Origin: Diatrype stigma
Taxonomy: Eukaryota > Ascomycota > Sordariomycetes > Xylariales > Diatrypaceae
Assembly (NCBI GenBank): GCA_022225965.2
Contig: JAKJXP020000100.1
Location: 109,741 to 173,740 of the forward strand
DNA: 64,000 nucleotides
Direction of reading: 5' to 3'
Numbering within the stretch: the stretch's first letter is position 1; the number at the start of each line of letters is the position of its first letter. Position numbers and translations under genes: made by a program. Below, in pieces: positions 11,548-24,400 of the stretch. Below the pieces are notes generated by a model. That model did not search any database and was not told where the DNA came from. It was given only the letters and a program-made list of their open reading frames with translations.

Positions 11548-14500
11548 ATGGGACGAGCCAAGGAGACTAAACGCCGTAGCGCCGCCCAGGCGTCTACACC
11601 AGCCACAGAGGCGTCTGTCCCCAATGGATCCCCCTCCAGCCAGTCAGGGTAAGTGCGACCCTCACAGAGTCACAGCTGCCTCAGCTTCCTCACCAGATCC
11701 TTGTCTGGTCTCACCTTCTTGCTTCCAAGTTTTATGCATATTGTGCTTTTATCCATGTTGCTTTCCTGCTGTAGCTCCTTCCATTGAACTTGAGTTCCCT
11801 TGGTAAGCCACAATAGGCATTCGGCATTCGTCCGAGCCCAGATTCCGAGAAGCGCTGCTGACACATCCGACGCCCTTCCTGTATCACCGCCACAGCAGAC
11901 CTTCTAAGCCAGCTCCAGCTCCAGCTCCAGCTCCAGGTCAAGCTCAAGAGGCAGCTCCACCGTCTGCCAAACTTGGTAACCTCCGGCTAGTAGAAAGCGA
12001 CGACAAACGGCCTGGGGATCCTCAGCCAGCACGCCAAGCCAAAGCCAAACCTGCAGCCAATCACGCTTGGGGTCGCGTCGGTCCGCGCGAGCTGGGAGCA
12101 ATTCTCCAGCCCTCCTTTCTCGATAGACCCAGACTGCCGTCATTATCGCATTCTTTCGAGGTAGAGGAGGAAGCAGACGACGACGACGACGACGTAGCAT
12201 TGCCCCGCACGCCTTCTGCTCACGACGGCAATTCTAGCAGTGATAACGGCCAGACCTTCGCCGTCTTCAATCCCAATACCCCATCATCCAACGGGAAGCG
12301 CCTCCCCAAGGGATACGCAGTTGGACACGCAGTTGCCTCTATCCCGAGTCGCACACTCGGCAGGCAACGACAGCGACGCGGCAAGTCGAACACACCCGTC
12401 CCCCTCGGCCATCGTAATCATTACCTCCATCAGTTTCACAACACCTCTACGCCCCGAGGGCAGCGCGCCCGCAATCGAGAGCTCACGAGAGGCCTTGGCG
12501 TAGGCGGAGAGGAAAACGGGCACCACCCCGCGAACGGAAACGGAAACGGAAACGACACCATGGCCAGCCAGCAGAGCAAATGGCGCGAGGAGATGGTCCT
12601 CGTCATCTGCCCCGGCAGCCAGACGACCATGGCCCAGCTCGGCTGCAACGAGCTCACCCCGCCCACGCACCGCTTCCCCACCCGCATGTTCAAGGACCCG
12701 AGCGGCGCCGGCAGCGGCTACCGGCCGTATCACACATACAGACGCAAGAAGGCTACGGCGGCAATTAACGGAGCGGCAGTGGCGGCGGCGAATGGAACGG
12801 CTGCGTTTAACGAGGACGACTACGAAGACGTCGAAGACCCCGATAACGTCGAAGGCGCTATCTATCCTTTGCAGGGTGAGTTTGGAGCGATGCGATGCGA
12901 TGCATGATCAGCGGAGCATATTAGATATAGCACACCATCGTGCGCGATTATGCGCAGATGCGCGCAAATCAGCTACATTAACCCCCAAGCAAAGACAGGG
13001 GAGAAGAATGTGCGCGAACTTAAGCTAACATGTACTTCGTAGGTGGGCGTATCGTGAATACACAAGCATTTTTAGCTTTTCTGGATCATGTACACAGCAC
13101 CCTGACGAAGACGAACCACAACACGCCGATTGTCATCATGGCATCGCCGCAATGGACCCGCGGTGATTGCGAAAATATTGCGCGTTACATATTTGAGAAG
13201 ACTAAGACTCCTGCTCTTTCGCTGCTACACAGCGGTATCGCGTGCCAATACGGACTAAAGCATCAGACGGTGACTGTGGTAGACATCGGGTTTGAGAAGG
13301 TCGATGTCACGTGCATTTCTGACAACCTCATTGTCAGTCAGAAGAGCCTGGGTTTCCCCAGCCCCTCCCGGGAGATATCCGGGGGGGAGATCTTTACTCA
13401 GAAGCTACTGTCGCTTCTGAAAGATAAAGGTTTCACGTACGACATGGCCGAGCAGTTGAAGAAGAGCTCGCTCTGCGAAGTTCTACCGTACGCGCCGGAC
13501 TCGCCCGACTTCATGGAGCTCCCCACAGACGCGGACGCGCCCCAGGTCTTAGAGCCCGACGCGGCAGCGGCACTCGCCGAGATGGACGAGACGGACGCCG
13601 AAGTAGCTAAGGAGGGAGAAGACGGCGTGCTGGACGTGGCGAACATCGTCACAAGCGGGAACGCCCGGGAGTTCCTCGCCAAGAAGGAGAAGGAGAAGGC
13701 GGAAAAGGCGAAGGCGAAGAAAAACGCCAAGGGTCAGGAAGCCGAGGCCGCCGCCGCCGCCGCCGCCATCAGACTACCCAACTCCAAGAAGAGGTTCACC
13801 GTCTTCCACTACGAAGAGCTCGTCCACGAGGACGTGCAGGTTCCCGCTTCGTCGGACGGGACCGCCACGGCGGAGGAAGCCAACCCCAATGCTACTGTCA
13901 CTTCTAACCCTGATCCTACGAACGGCGAGGCACCCGCATCCGCAGCTGACGCGGAGGCTCCTCCTCCTCCCACTGGGGAAGTAAAGCCTGAGGAGGCGAA
14001 GGACGATGTTTCGCAACCTCAGCCTCCGGCTCCCGCTGCGGCTTCGGCTTCGGCTCCAGCGTCGGCGGAGCCAGCACCGAAAACCAATGGCAATCTCACG
14101 ACGGAGCGACGGACGAAGCGGGTGCAGAAGGACATCGAGGTGGGACCGGAGCGGTTCCAGTTCGCAGACCGCGGCGAGATCGACCGAATTGTGGCGGCCA
14201 TCTACCACGCGGTGCAGGGGATCGACGAGCCGTACCGGCGCCCGGCGTGCTGGGACAGCCTGGTCTTTGTCGGCAACGGCAGCCGCCTCAAGGGGCTGCG
14301 CGAGAACATCCTGCAGACCCTGCACGCCCGCCACCTCGTCTCCCCCAGCTCCGCCACCATCTTCTCCTCCGAGCTGCCCTCCAACATGGCCACCCCCTCG
14401 GGGACTGGCTCCCAGACCCCCACCGGCTCCGGTCCCTACGCCGGCGTCGGCGGTCAGCTGGCCCTTCCGAGCGCGGGTGGCGTCAACCCGCTCCTGCAGG

Positions 14501-15110
14501 CAGCGACCACGGCGTCGTCGCTCGGCGTGCCCGGTCAGGTGGCGCAGCAACAGCAGCAGACCGCCACGGTCTCCACCCCTGGCGGCACGAGCGGCGGCGA
14601 TATCACCATGGGTGGCGTCGGTAACGTCGGCGGTCCCGGTTCCCTCCAGCTCCAACAGCAGCACCATAGCAGCAGCAGCAACCTCCTCAACCAGCACCAC
14701 GGCCACGGCCAGACGCCGACCAGCATCAAGCTGGCCACGCTGCCGACCTACCTGGCCGAGTGGACCAAGAACGGCTTCGAGGAGGCCATGTTCCTCGGCG
14801 CGCTCGTCTTCGGCCGGCTCGTCTTCTGCCACAACAACGTCGACGCCGAGGCGCTGCGCATGCTGAGCTTGACGAGGGTGGATTATAAGTATGTTTTTTT
14901 TCTCTTCTGCCTAATTTGCCTCGCCCCTGTTTGTTTGTCCTTTTATGTATCCTACTTCTCCCCTTGGCTCTGCTTTATTATAAATCTTATCTTTATTCTC
15001 TCTTCTTCTACTCCAATCACGAAGCGATACAGATGGATAGCTAACCAACCGCCTTTGTCTGTAGTGAGCTTGGCCCGAAGGCCGTCCGGACTCACTCGTG
15101 CATGCCTTAG
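11548..15110 (+). CDS. Arp9-like nuclear actin-related protein (SWI/SNF-RSC subunit)
   Basis: Four exons (11548-11648, 11896-12875, 13043-14888, 15065-15110) join in frame to 990 residues. Each intron has a CTRAC-like branch; the acceptor before 11896 is a tandem CAGCAG. The actin fold begins near residue 268 with VLVICPGSQTTMAQLG, which resembles the start of yeast Arp9 (IIYPRSQTTLVQFG). It continues with PIVIMASPQWTRGD, HSGIACQYGLKHQTVTVVDIG and, near the end, a segment with WDSLVFVGNGSRLKGL. Arp9 is a structural subunit of SWI/SNF-type chromatin remodellers and is not expected to be a canonical actin ATPase. The protein is unusually long: about 265 N-terminal residues with PA repeats, a Lys/Ala/Pro-rich insert at about 530-718, and a Gly/Gln/Ser/His-rich insert at about 812-920. 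Arp8 is an alternative, but the ICPGSQTT motif favours Arp9. Confidence 0.82.
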
Positions 15111-16983
15111 AAGGAAAGAAGCAGGGGCAGGAGCAGAAGAGACATCGCTCCATCTGTCTCTCCCTCACTTTATCTCGTCTAGAAATCTTTATCCCGTCGT
15201 TTTATAGGACTCATTACCTGGTTCAACTGGACCTCCCTTTTTGGAGTTTTGAGGTATACAAAATTGGCGGAGGGGGGGGCGTCCTAATTACAAGCTCTGT
15301 TTTTGTTTGCTCCCGTTGGTCGTCTGTCGGACACACAAATCAGTCAGCGAGTTCTGCGTGGATGTGCATGCTAGCTGGGATGTAGGCAGGCAGGCAGGCA
15401 GGTAGGTGAGTCTACGTTGGTTTTGGACTTTGCTCTTGGCACACTGCGTAACCAGGAGCTGGCGTACAGACAGACCTATGGACAGACGAATGTAATGGCT
15501 TGAAGATCTGGATGAGAGGCATGCACCTTTCACGTGCCAGGGGGCGGGGATAATCAAAGAGACTTGCTCTCCTACCAGAGGATTCATGTAATACCTACTT
15601 TCTAACCCAGAGGGGGTTTTTTCTTTCTGATTAGAGCCCCCGCCCCTCCTAAGAGGAAGATTCGAGCTCAGCAGAAAGCAAACATTCATCCTGTTTATGA
15701 CGCGTGGCGCTGTCTGCCAAATGTATGTATCCCGGACTGTCGACGAGAAGTTCATTCTGAGGTTCTAGGCGTTTCAAAGCGCCTCTCCCTCCTGTGTGTA
15801 TGGTATGATATGATATGTGTAAGCCCTCTCTTTCCTCGGAGCAGTGAGTGAGCTTGAGCTTGTCCTTCCTACATGATTTAATTACACTTTGCGCGCACTT
15901 TCCGTGGAACCCCGAACCCCAAACCAAACCCCTGAACCAATGTGTCTGCATTATAGTACCTAAGGTAGGTAAAGAGGTACACCGATTTACCACTGCCAGT
16001 GCAATGCCCCCTAGATGGCTACCTAAGTACTTGGAGGTTTCCGGCAGCTGATGCCCGGAAGCGAACCACCATCCTAGTTGTAGTTGGGTCATGGAAAAGG
16101 AGACGGGAAATACAACATGCAGCACCTACCTAGTTCGTTCTTTGGGTAGCTTTCTACTACGAACAGACTCGTATGACATCATGAAAGCGCAGTGCCATTG
16201 ATGACCTTTCACTGCTTTTTTAGCCCTGCCCAGGGAGAGAAAGAGGAGAGGCTTGAACCCCCCGCCCCAATGCGTGTTAACTATTTCCCCATTGAACGCA
16301 TAAAGTATCCATGTAACTTGTAACTAGTTTCCCACGGGATCGCCGGCACCAGTATAATACTGATTTTTTTTCTTCTTCCTCAGAGGCTAAGAAGGTCTAT
16401 CATCCAGACAAGGCGGTTCTTACGCGATGAAGCAAGGCTGAAACACGTGAACTCGAGTCTGAAAGTTGTCAACTGCTGCTAAGCAAGCCCTGCTGCTGTT
16501 CCCGAATAGAATGTATGCAAACAAACCTAAGTTTGCCAATTGACCATAGCTACGTGGAGGCAAGGCTCTAGTAAATAGGCAAGTGATTAGGAAGGAAGTG
16601 TAAATATCAGTAAACATCACAGGCACTGAATAAGTTAGGCTTCAAGAGCTTTTACCGTTTCTAGAGCATCATATTCCTCTATTGTAACAATCAAAGCGTA
16701 AACACATACATAAGACGATGCCTTTTCCCACTTATGTAGTAGCCCGAACACGTGAATGTGGCAGATGCTCGCTCTATCTAGCAGTATTGCGCTGGGCTAT
16801 CTAGGAACGACCCGCATACTGCATAAGGTAGCTCACTAGGAAACCTCTTTCTACAGTGCAGCGAGCTGGTGAGAAGGACCTGCGTCGGCATCAAATATAC
16901 CTGCTGCATCGGATATGAGTATATCAAGCAGCCGGTTCGTGGCAAGGCACGATGGAGATGCTGGCTCTCGCTCACACGCCACT
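15111..16983. other. Convergent intergenic region
   Basis: This lies between the 3' ends of the Arp9-like gene and the lysyl-tRNA synthetase gene. No gene is supported. A short GGCA/GGTA tract occurs near 15385-15408. Open frames on both strands are short and unlike known proteins. It presumably contains both 3' UTRs. Confidence 0.55.
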
Positions 16984-19033
16984 CTATTCTGGTCTCATTG
17001 TTGGGAAAGCCAAAACTTCCCGAATGCTGTAGTTGTCCGTCAGGAACATGATTAATCGGTCAATGCCCATGCCCCATCCAGCCGTGGGGGGTAAACCGTG
17101 CTCGAGGGCTCGGCAGAACGTCTCATCGACGAGCTGGGCTTCGTCGTCACCCTGGGCCTTCTGGCGAGCCTGCTCTTCGAACCGTAGGCGCTGCTCGCTC
17201 GCAACGTTCAACTCCGTGTAGCTAGAGATGTGTCAGCTAACAAGAAGAAAACCACGGATGAAAAGGTTTATTTAAAACATACGCATTGATGATCTCCTTC
17301 TTCGAGACGAAGACTTCGAACCGCTCGCATAGTCCGGGTGTTGTTCGCGAACTCTTGGCCAGCGGGCTCATCATCTGGGGGTGACCCGTGATGAAAGTCG
17401 GGTTGATCTGCATTGAGTTAGCATTGGGTTTCCAATAATAGAGAGTGCATGTACTTACACATTGTTCCTCCAGGAAATGTCCGACTAGAGTGTCGAGCAT
17501 TCTTGAATTGGTCAAAGGAGGTGTGCACTCGACTTGGACCTTGTCGAGGACCTTCTTGAGGAAAGCACCGGTTTCATCAGTGTGCAGTTCTTCTGCAGGG
17601 GGGAATTTCTCCCCAGTACATTCCTCCAGAGCTGGTATCATATCAATGCGTCGCCATGGGGCTTCCCAGTTGATGCTGATCTCCTCGCCCTTCGCCGTGT
17701 GGTAGGTGGTCGTGTACGATCCATGAATATGCTTAACAAGACTCGATACGAGCTCCTCAGATATTCCCATGAGGTCGTTTACGTCGGCATAGGCCATATA
17801 GAACTCCAAACTCGTGAATTCGGGGTTGTGTGTAAGATCAATACCCTCATTTCTGAATTGGCGACCCATTTCGTAGACTAATGAAGTTAGCAGGAAGTCA
17901 GGGTTGTGGACATAAAATCAGCTTACCCCGGTTCAGGCCTCCGACGACCAGCATCTTCAGGTACAGCTCCGGTGCTACACGAAGGAACATATCCATATCC
18001 AGGTCGTTGTGGTGGGTAACAAACGGCCTCGCCGTAGCACCACCGGCAATGGCGTTCAGCATAGGGGTCTGCACAGCGATAAAATCACGGTCGTCGAACC
18101 ACCTGCGGATGAAAGAATCGACCTTGGCCCGGGTAAGGAAGACATTGCGCGCCTTATCGTTCATCATCAGGTCGAGGTATCGCTGGCGGAAACGCTGCTC
18201 GGGATCCTTGAATCCGAAGTGGTCACTGGGGATCTGGTGCAGGCATGGCGAAAGGAGGACGACTTCGGTAGCGGCAATGGATAGCTCGCCAGAGTAATCA
18301 CCCTCACCCTGCTTCTTCTTGGGGTTCGTTCTGGTGGGAAAGCCGCATACGCCGACGATATCGCCACGACGAATATTGACGTGCTGAGACTCGAAGTCAG
18401 GGGCGGTTTCGGGCACTTCTTGGGCTTGGGCAAGGACTTGCAACCGGGTGCCCTCGGAACGGAGGTCGTAGAAGACGAGCTTGGCACCAGCCGATCGCTT
18501 GACGTACACCCTCCCTGCAAGTTGAATGGGCTTGGACTTGTCCGACTCGCCATTCTTCAGGTGCTTGAACTCGTCGGCGAACTTGCGTATGTCGTAGGTG
18601 ATATGGAATTTGTACGGGTATGCCTTTCCCTGGGCGTGGAGTTCGTTGACGGTCTTAGATCGAATCTCGAAGTACTGCAGTGTTTCTGTTAGCATACCAG
18701 GTTAGGTAGCATCTAGCATCTCGGCATGCCTGGAAAAGATGATGATGTGACGATGTGACGATGTGACGATGTGATGATGTGGTGCTGATGTTCCGGCCAT
18801 ACCTGGTTGGGACTGAGATTGCTCTCATCCTCCTCGGCGCTCTTGGTCTTCTTCTCGGCCTGCTCTGCTGGCTGCTTGCTCTCCTTCTTCCCGTCCTTCT
18901 CCCGCTTCTTCTGGCGCTTCTTGAGCTCGGTCTTGGAGACCATCTCGCCCGTCACCTCATCCAGGTGGAGCTTGCCAACGGCCTCAGTGGCGTCGGCGAC
19001 GGCAGGGGCATTGGCCCCGGTGGAATCGGCCAT
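16984..19033 (-). CDS. Lysyl-tRNA synthetase, cytoplasmic (class II) Confidence 0.
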
Positions 19034-21373
19034 GATGAGAAGCTCCTGTCTACGTTCGATTTCTTACGCGACTTTCTTCCCGTATGCTTGACGTGAGCGA
19101 AACTACCTGGGAAAGAAGTACTTGGTAGAATTCGAAATTGGAAGGTGGTGACTGACTCAAGATTCAAGGCTCAATTAAGGCGGGGTTTAACTCAAAATTT
19201 CGAGTAAGAGCAACTTGAGTCACTCAATGCGTCAACACCTCGTCGGATAATAGAAATCCTGTTCCGAAATAGCCCTGCTCTAGGGCCCGTCTGCATAAAC
19301 CTGGAAGCTTACGAAGTATGTATACGTAACATAGGTACCTACTACCCAGGTTTGTAGGTACTATGTAGGTAGGTAGGTAACGACATACAAGTACGTACAT
19401 ACGAATACATACCTACATATTAGATGCATACCAAAAACTTCCAACGAAATAATTCGACAGTCAACCTTGCTTGGACTTCCCCAAGGGCACCGAGATCCAA
19501 TTACTACGAAGGTGCTCTGCTACGACTCTGCTTGATTCTCTATCAAAATCAAATGGTAGGGTGGTGATAGCTTCAGCATTCGACTCGCCAACGTAGGAAC
19601 AGCATTCGCTACGAACCCGCCTACACCAGGTCTGATCAGGTCTAAGCACGCTCACGACCTGGGATATCTTCGTTGTTACCAGAGCACAGAATATCCTTTA
19701 CCTGGTATCAAGGACCTGTTGAGCAACGATTTTGCCGGCCAGCCAGCTGAGGTCCACCGTATCACCGATGCTGTGGAGAGGTCCGGTCGTCCACAGCCCG
19801 TCATCCAGGCTGAAAGAAGGATACCGCGTCCTCGGATATGTCAGCGGGTATGCGTAGTCGACCTATATCATATAGCAACGGATGAGCATATTAGTTCGCA
19901 TGTTGGCGCTAGGTATCATGACCAGGGGTTGTATGGTAACCTCGAAACTAAAACTTACCCGACGATGGTGTGACCAGGTAATCGTAGGATTGGGGGTTAG
20001 GAGATCCGAGATGTCCTCTTCCGTGACGTAACGGTAGAGGTGCTCGATGCTGCTGCTTCCATCATTATGGTGTCGGACCACCTCCCGTACGTAGGTGACC
20101 TCGTGGATTCCCTCGAGATAGTCGATGAACAGGACCTGCGGCGGAACTCCCGTCTCAACCGCCCCGGGGACTGGGTTGCGCAGGGGCTCGGATGTCGTGA
20201 ATAGCGTCACGTACACGTGATCGAACTCAACAGCCTCTCCGACGTCAACGCCTTCATCATCGTCATCGTCATCGTCATTATTGCTATCGTCAGTAGTAGT
20301 GCGGTCACTGTCTGAGTGGCTGAAGATCAACCGTTGCTCATGCTCAAGACCTGGCGCTGCTACGATGACACGATCGAACGCCTCAACATCGGCATGGCCG
20401 AACCCCTCGCGTCGGACGAGCCAGGTAGCTCCGCTTTCGCTGCCGTTGCGACTGCCCCGCTCGATACTGGTGACTTTCGAGTTCGTCCGAACATCCACGC
20501 CACCCAAGACGCGCACGATCTGTTCCATTCTCTCAACGAAGTCCCCGCCCATGTGCTTGCAGGCCGAGTCTTCCTGCGCGGCCGCCAGGACCATCGAGAG
20601 CCCGCTCATGTGCGGGATCCGCAGGCTCCGCCCTCTCTCGACCTGCGGAGCTAATATCTCCCTCGCGTACGCTTCGCTGATACCCCAGCTGTTCAGCGTA
20701 TCGGATGCCCGCTGCTGCGCGAGCTCCCTAAGGTTCAGGTACGACAAGATCTTGGGCACATTGGGCCATAACGGTAAATCTTTGATGTCCTCGCGAAGGT
20801 TTGTCGCGCGCGGGATCCCTCCCGCGTGCCAAACGGACGAGCCGTAGCGCAAGATCAAACTGAGCCATTCCGTCATGGGCGTCTCGCTATAGGGCCGGGT
20901 CGTCTCGACGACGAACTGGCGCTCTGTAGAGTAACTACGGTAGTCAGAAGGTCTGAGACCAGTTATCTAGAAATGTAAGGGGGCGCATGAGATCCAGTTT
21001 ACTCACTATCCGACTTTCTGGCTCGGGCTTTCGGAGAACTCGACCTTGTCTCTTAGGATCCTCTCGGATGACTGGGTGAACAGGAGGTTTCTCCACATCA
21101 GCGCAGGACCCGCGATATCCTCGGCGGTTATCGGATCGAGCGTAATGTCGTTGTACGGGAACGTTCTACCACTGCCATTGGAGTCGAAGAAAGCCAGTTT
21201 CCCGCCGACAGAGGGACCAGCTTCGAAGAGCGTGATATCATAGTGCGCGCCGCCGGCTGCTGGAGAATTCCGCAGATGGTGTGCCGCTGATAAGCCGGCA
21301 GGACCAGCCCCTGCGATCGAGTTTAGCCGCTGCTGCTTGCGTTCCTATTCCCACGTGGTTTTTATGAAAGTTG

Positions 21374-21419
<46 letters not shown>

Positions 21420-24400
21420 ACCCACCGATAATGGCCACTGAGTATGTGGGAGGAGCCGGCCAAAAACCCCCTAGGCCTATGCGCCGCAGGAGATTCCAGC
21501 CCAGGAACAGCATGAAAACGATCACGCCGATGAAGCATAAAACGGCGATCAGTCCCATAAAGCATACTAGTAGATTATCCAGACCAGATATACTCCGGGC
21601 CCTCTGGCGCCGTTGCTGGGGACGGCGCCATTCCTCCCACGTCTCTCTGCTGTAGGTACCCCAGGAAACAGTCACACGCTCGTGCCGGCCAAGGAGAGAG
21701 GTTCGCTCCTGGGAAGGCGGGCTCGTGCTCCGATAGGAGGGCGGTGCCGTGGATGTCTTCGAGAGATGTGGTGAGTACGGCGGTGGTGGGGACCCCGCCC
21801 GAGATCCGGTGTTGGACCAAAAGGTCGGATTGGAGCCTGGTCCTGAGTAGTGCGTCATTGCTAGGAAGGTACTTAGCCTCTGCTACTCGGCGAAATTGAT
21901 ATACGCCTCTTGTTCTAGGAAGGCAAGTGAGGGGAATAAGTGGTCGTTGAGCAAGCCTGCGACAAGTTGCCGTCAACAGGCCTCCCGGAGGGGACCAGGT
22001 CACGAATATGCTGGTACGTAAGTAGACAAGTAGTCAGTGGAAACGATGATCGATCCCGACCGCTTCTCCTGTGATATCAGGCCATAGACGTCTTTTTTGA
22101 TCGGGATGAAGTATTAATTTGATGTCAAAATCCGTATCTACTGCGATGCAGTGGGTAGGTAGAAGAAGTGGAAGGGAAGGCTGTGCTGCAAGCTGCGGCT
22201 CGCTGTCTGACAACCCCGCAGGCAAAACAAACGGGCAATCCCGTCCATTCAAACACATCGACGGCTACGTAGACCTTGGCATGTTACAGGTCCTTACTTG
22301 TCTCGCCGCGTGAATGATTACGATATAAGGATAACCCTCCATGATATCAATGCCTGCAACTACCATTGAGCTGACCGATTACTTCTCATCTGTGACTACG
22401 CAGGTATTAGATCTCAAGGTTGGTTCGAAGTCGCTCACAGCTCTATATATTCATATATAATACCAATATAATTGAGTTGGTGATCCTTCGAGAATTTCCC
22501 CAGGCGGGCCGTTTAAGCAAGAGGAAGTTTCCCAGTCATTAACTGCCACTTGACTTTGAGCAATTGACATGAGAGTACACAGATAGCGAGGTCATAAGCC
22601 AGTCTTGATCATGAAATCCGGTCTTCCACAATCCTAAGTCCTAAGCCCCCTTATATTGTCTGATGCTGTACGTTATGAAACCTCAGAAGCGACTACTTAC
22701 AGGGAAACAAAGGGGCAAACATAACCAGATCGTATATATAGTATGCGTTAGTTTAGGTCTACATAGGCCATGAGTACGAGGTAAACGTTTCAGCCATGAT
22801 TCACTGCAAACCAAACTGCGAATACAGATTAATTCAACGGTTATTCCTCCCCAGATCTCTAGCCACCAAGTTTCCTAACAAAATGTTGCTTCCATCTAGC
22901 TGACACTCTTGTCGAGAATCAAGGCGTAAGTGCCATGGGCTGACCAGTCGACAAGCACTAGCAACCGTAGTCGCACCGCCTGCATTCCCCGAGTCCGTTC
23001 CACCCTTAGTCAAGATAAGCCTGGGAAGCACCACCAAAGTGGCAGAGAGGGGGGGAAAGGGGGATGCATTGTAATATAACAGCAGCGTCCTCATCGATTG
23101 CCCTAGAACAATAGTTGACTACGACGAGCCTCTCGGGCTCATCGCAGGTTTTCACCGTTGAATGGGCGGAGCTACCCGAGGCAGCCGTTGATGAGCACCA
23201 CCAGAGGCGTATGTCGAACAGTAGCTACTGAGATAAACAAGCCCACTGCAGTCTTTGACCTGAGTAGTCATAAAACTCTGCAAGAGCTGGCGTCTTGTCA
23301 AGGGTGCTCCCCGAATCACATTGGTAGCTACAATCTATGGCCAATTGGAGTATCATGAATCAGCTGGAGTCGAGATCCCAGCATTTCCCCGTCCACTCAA
23401 AATGGACCGGGGAAGTCGATACCTAGTGGTGTTTCTCCAGAGGACACGATGAGACCCTCGGATAGACTGCGGGGTCGATCGCCGTTGGTGCGGTTTCCCT
23501 ATCGTGGGCGTTTCTAGATCTTCCCCTTTACTCTCGCTTCTTGCTCCGAGCACTTAGCCTCTCTGATCCTTTCTTTACTGTGACATTCTCGTTCGTAATG
23601 CAGGCGTGTAGCATCATCAGAATCTCTATATATATCATTAGTAAGTCGCTTTGTGCATAAGGCTAGGAGGAAGAAGAAGAAGAAGGAAGTTATATTGTTC
23701 TCAGGCAAGGCGTGTCGTATGCATGCGGCTGAAGTCAAGCAGCAGGAGCCTGCCTACCCCCAAATGCGTAGATAGCCACTCTACATCGTATCATCGACAC
23801 CCACATTGGTTCAATGGCATCGGCGCAAGCTGCACAACGTACTTACTTAGAACGGGCGGGAGCGTCAAGGATAGCGGCCTAGCCTTATATTAATGCAACG
23901 GTAGGCCTGCAGAGAACCAGAAGGCTTCTACACCGAGCTGAAGCCTTTAATATAGGTAGTTATGTACGTAGATGTCCAACGCTGACCATGTCTTGATGGG
24001 CCAGGGGTTTCCCGCTTTTGATACTGCCACATGGTATTGGTTGTGATCCAGGAGACGCCGTTTTTAGGTGCGAACCTTCCTCGATGTCCGCCTGGCGCGA
24101 GATACACGCCTCTTCGTGATGGTAGCCACGCCAGATTTCTTCGGAACAACCATCGGCAGCAAGGTCGTTGGGGTCCACGTCTTGTGTAGGTATCGAGTGA
24201 TTGCTGGGTTTAAGTTACCGTGCTTTTAGTAGTTCCATCTGAATTGCATGTAGCTGAAGATCAAGAATTTCAAGTTTAAGACACATATCAGATTCCGGTT
24301 GTGATTCGGTACGATCAATGTTCGGAGAATTCAGCCGTGATAAAACGGTTGCTGAGACTTTCCCACCACCACGCACGTGGCTGACTGCCTCACTTGACAT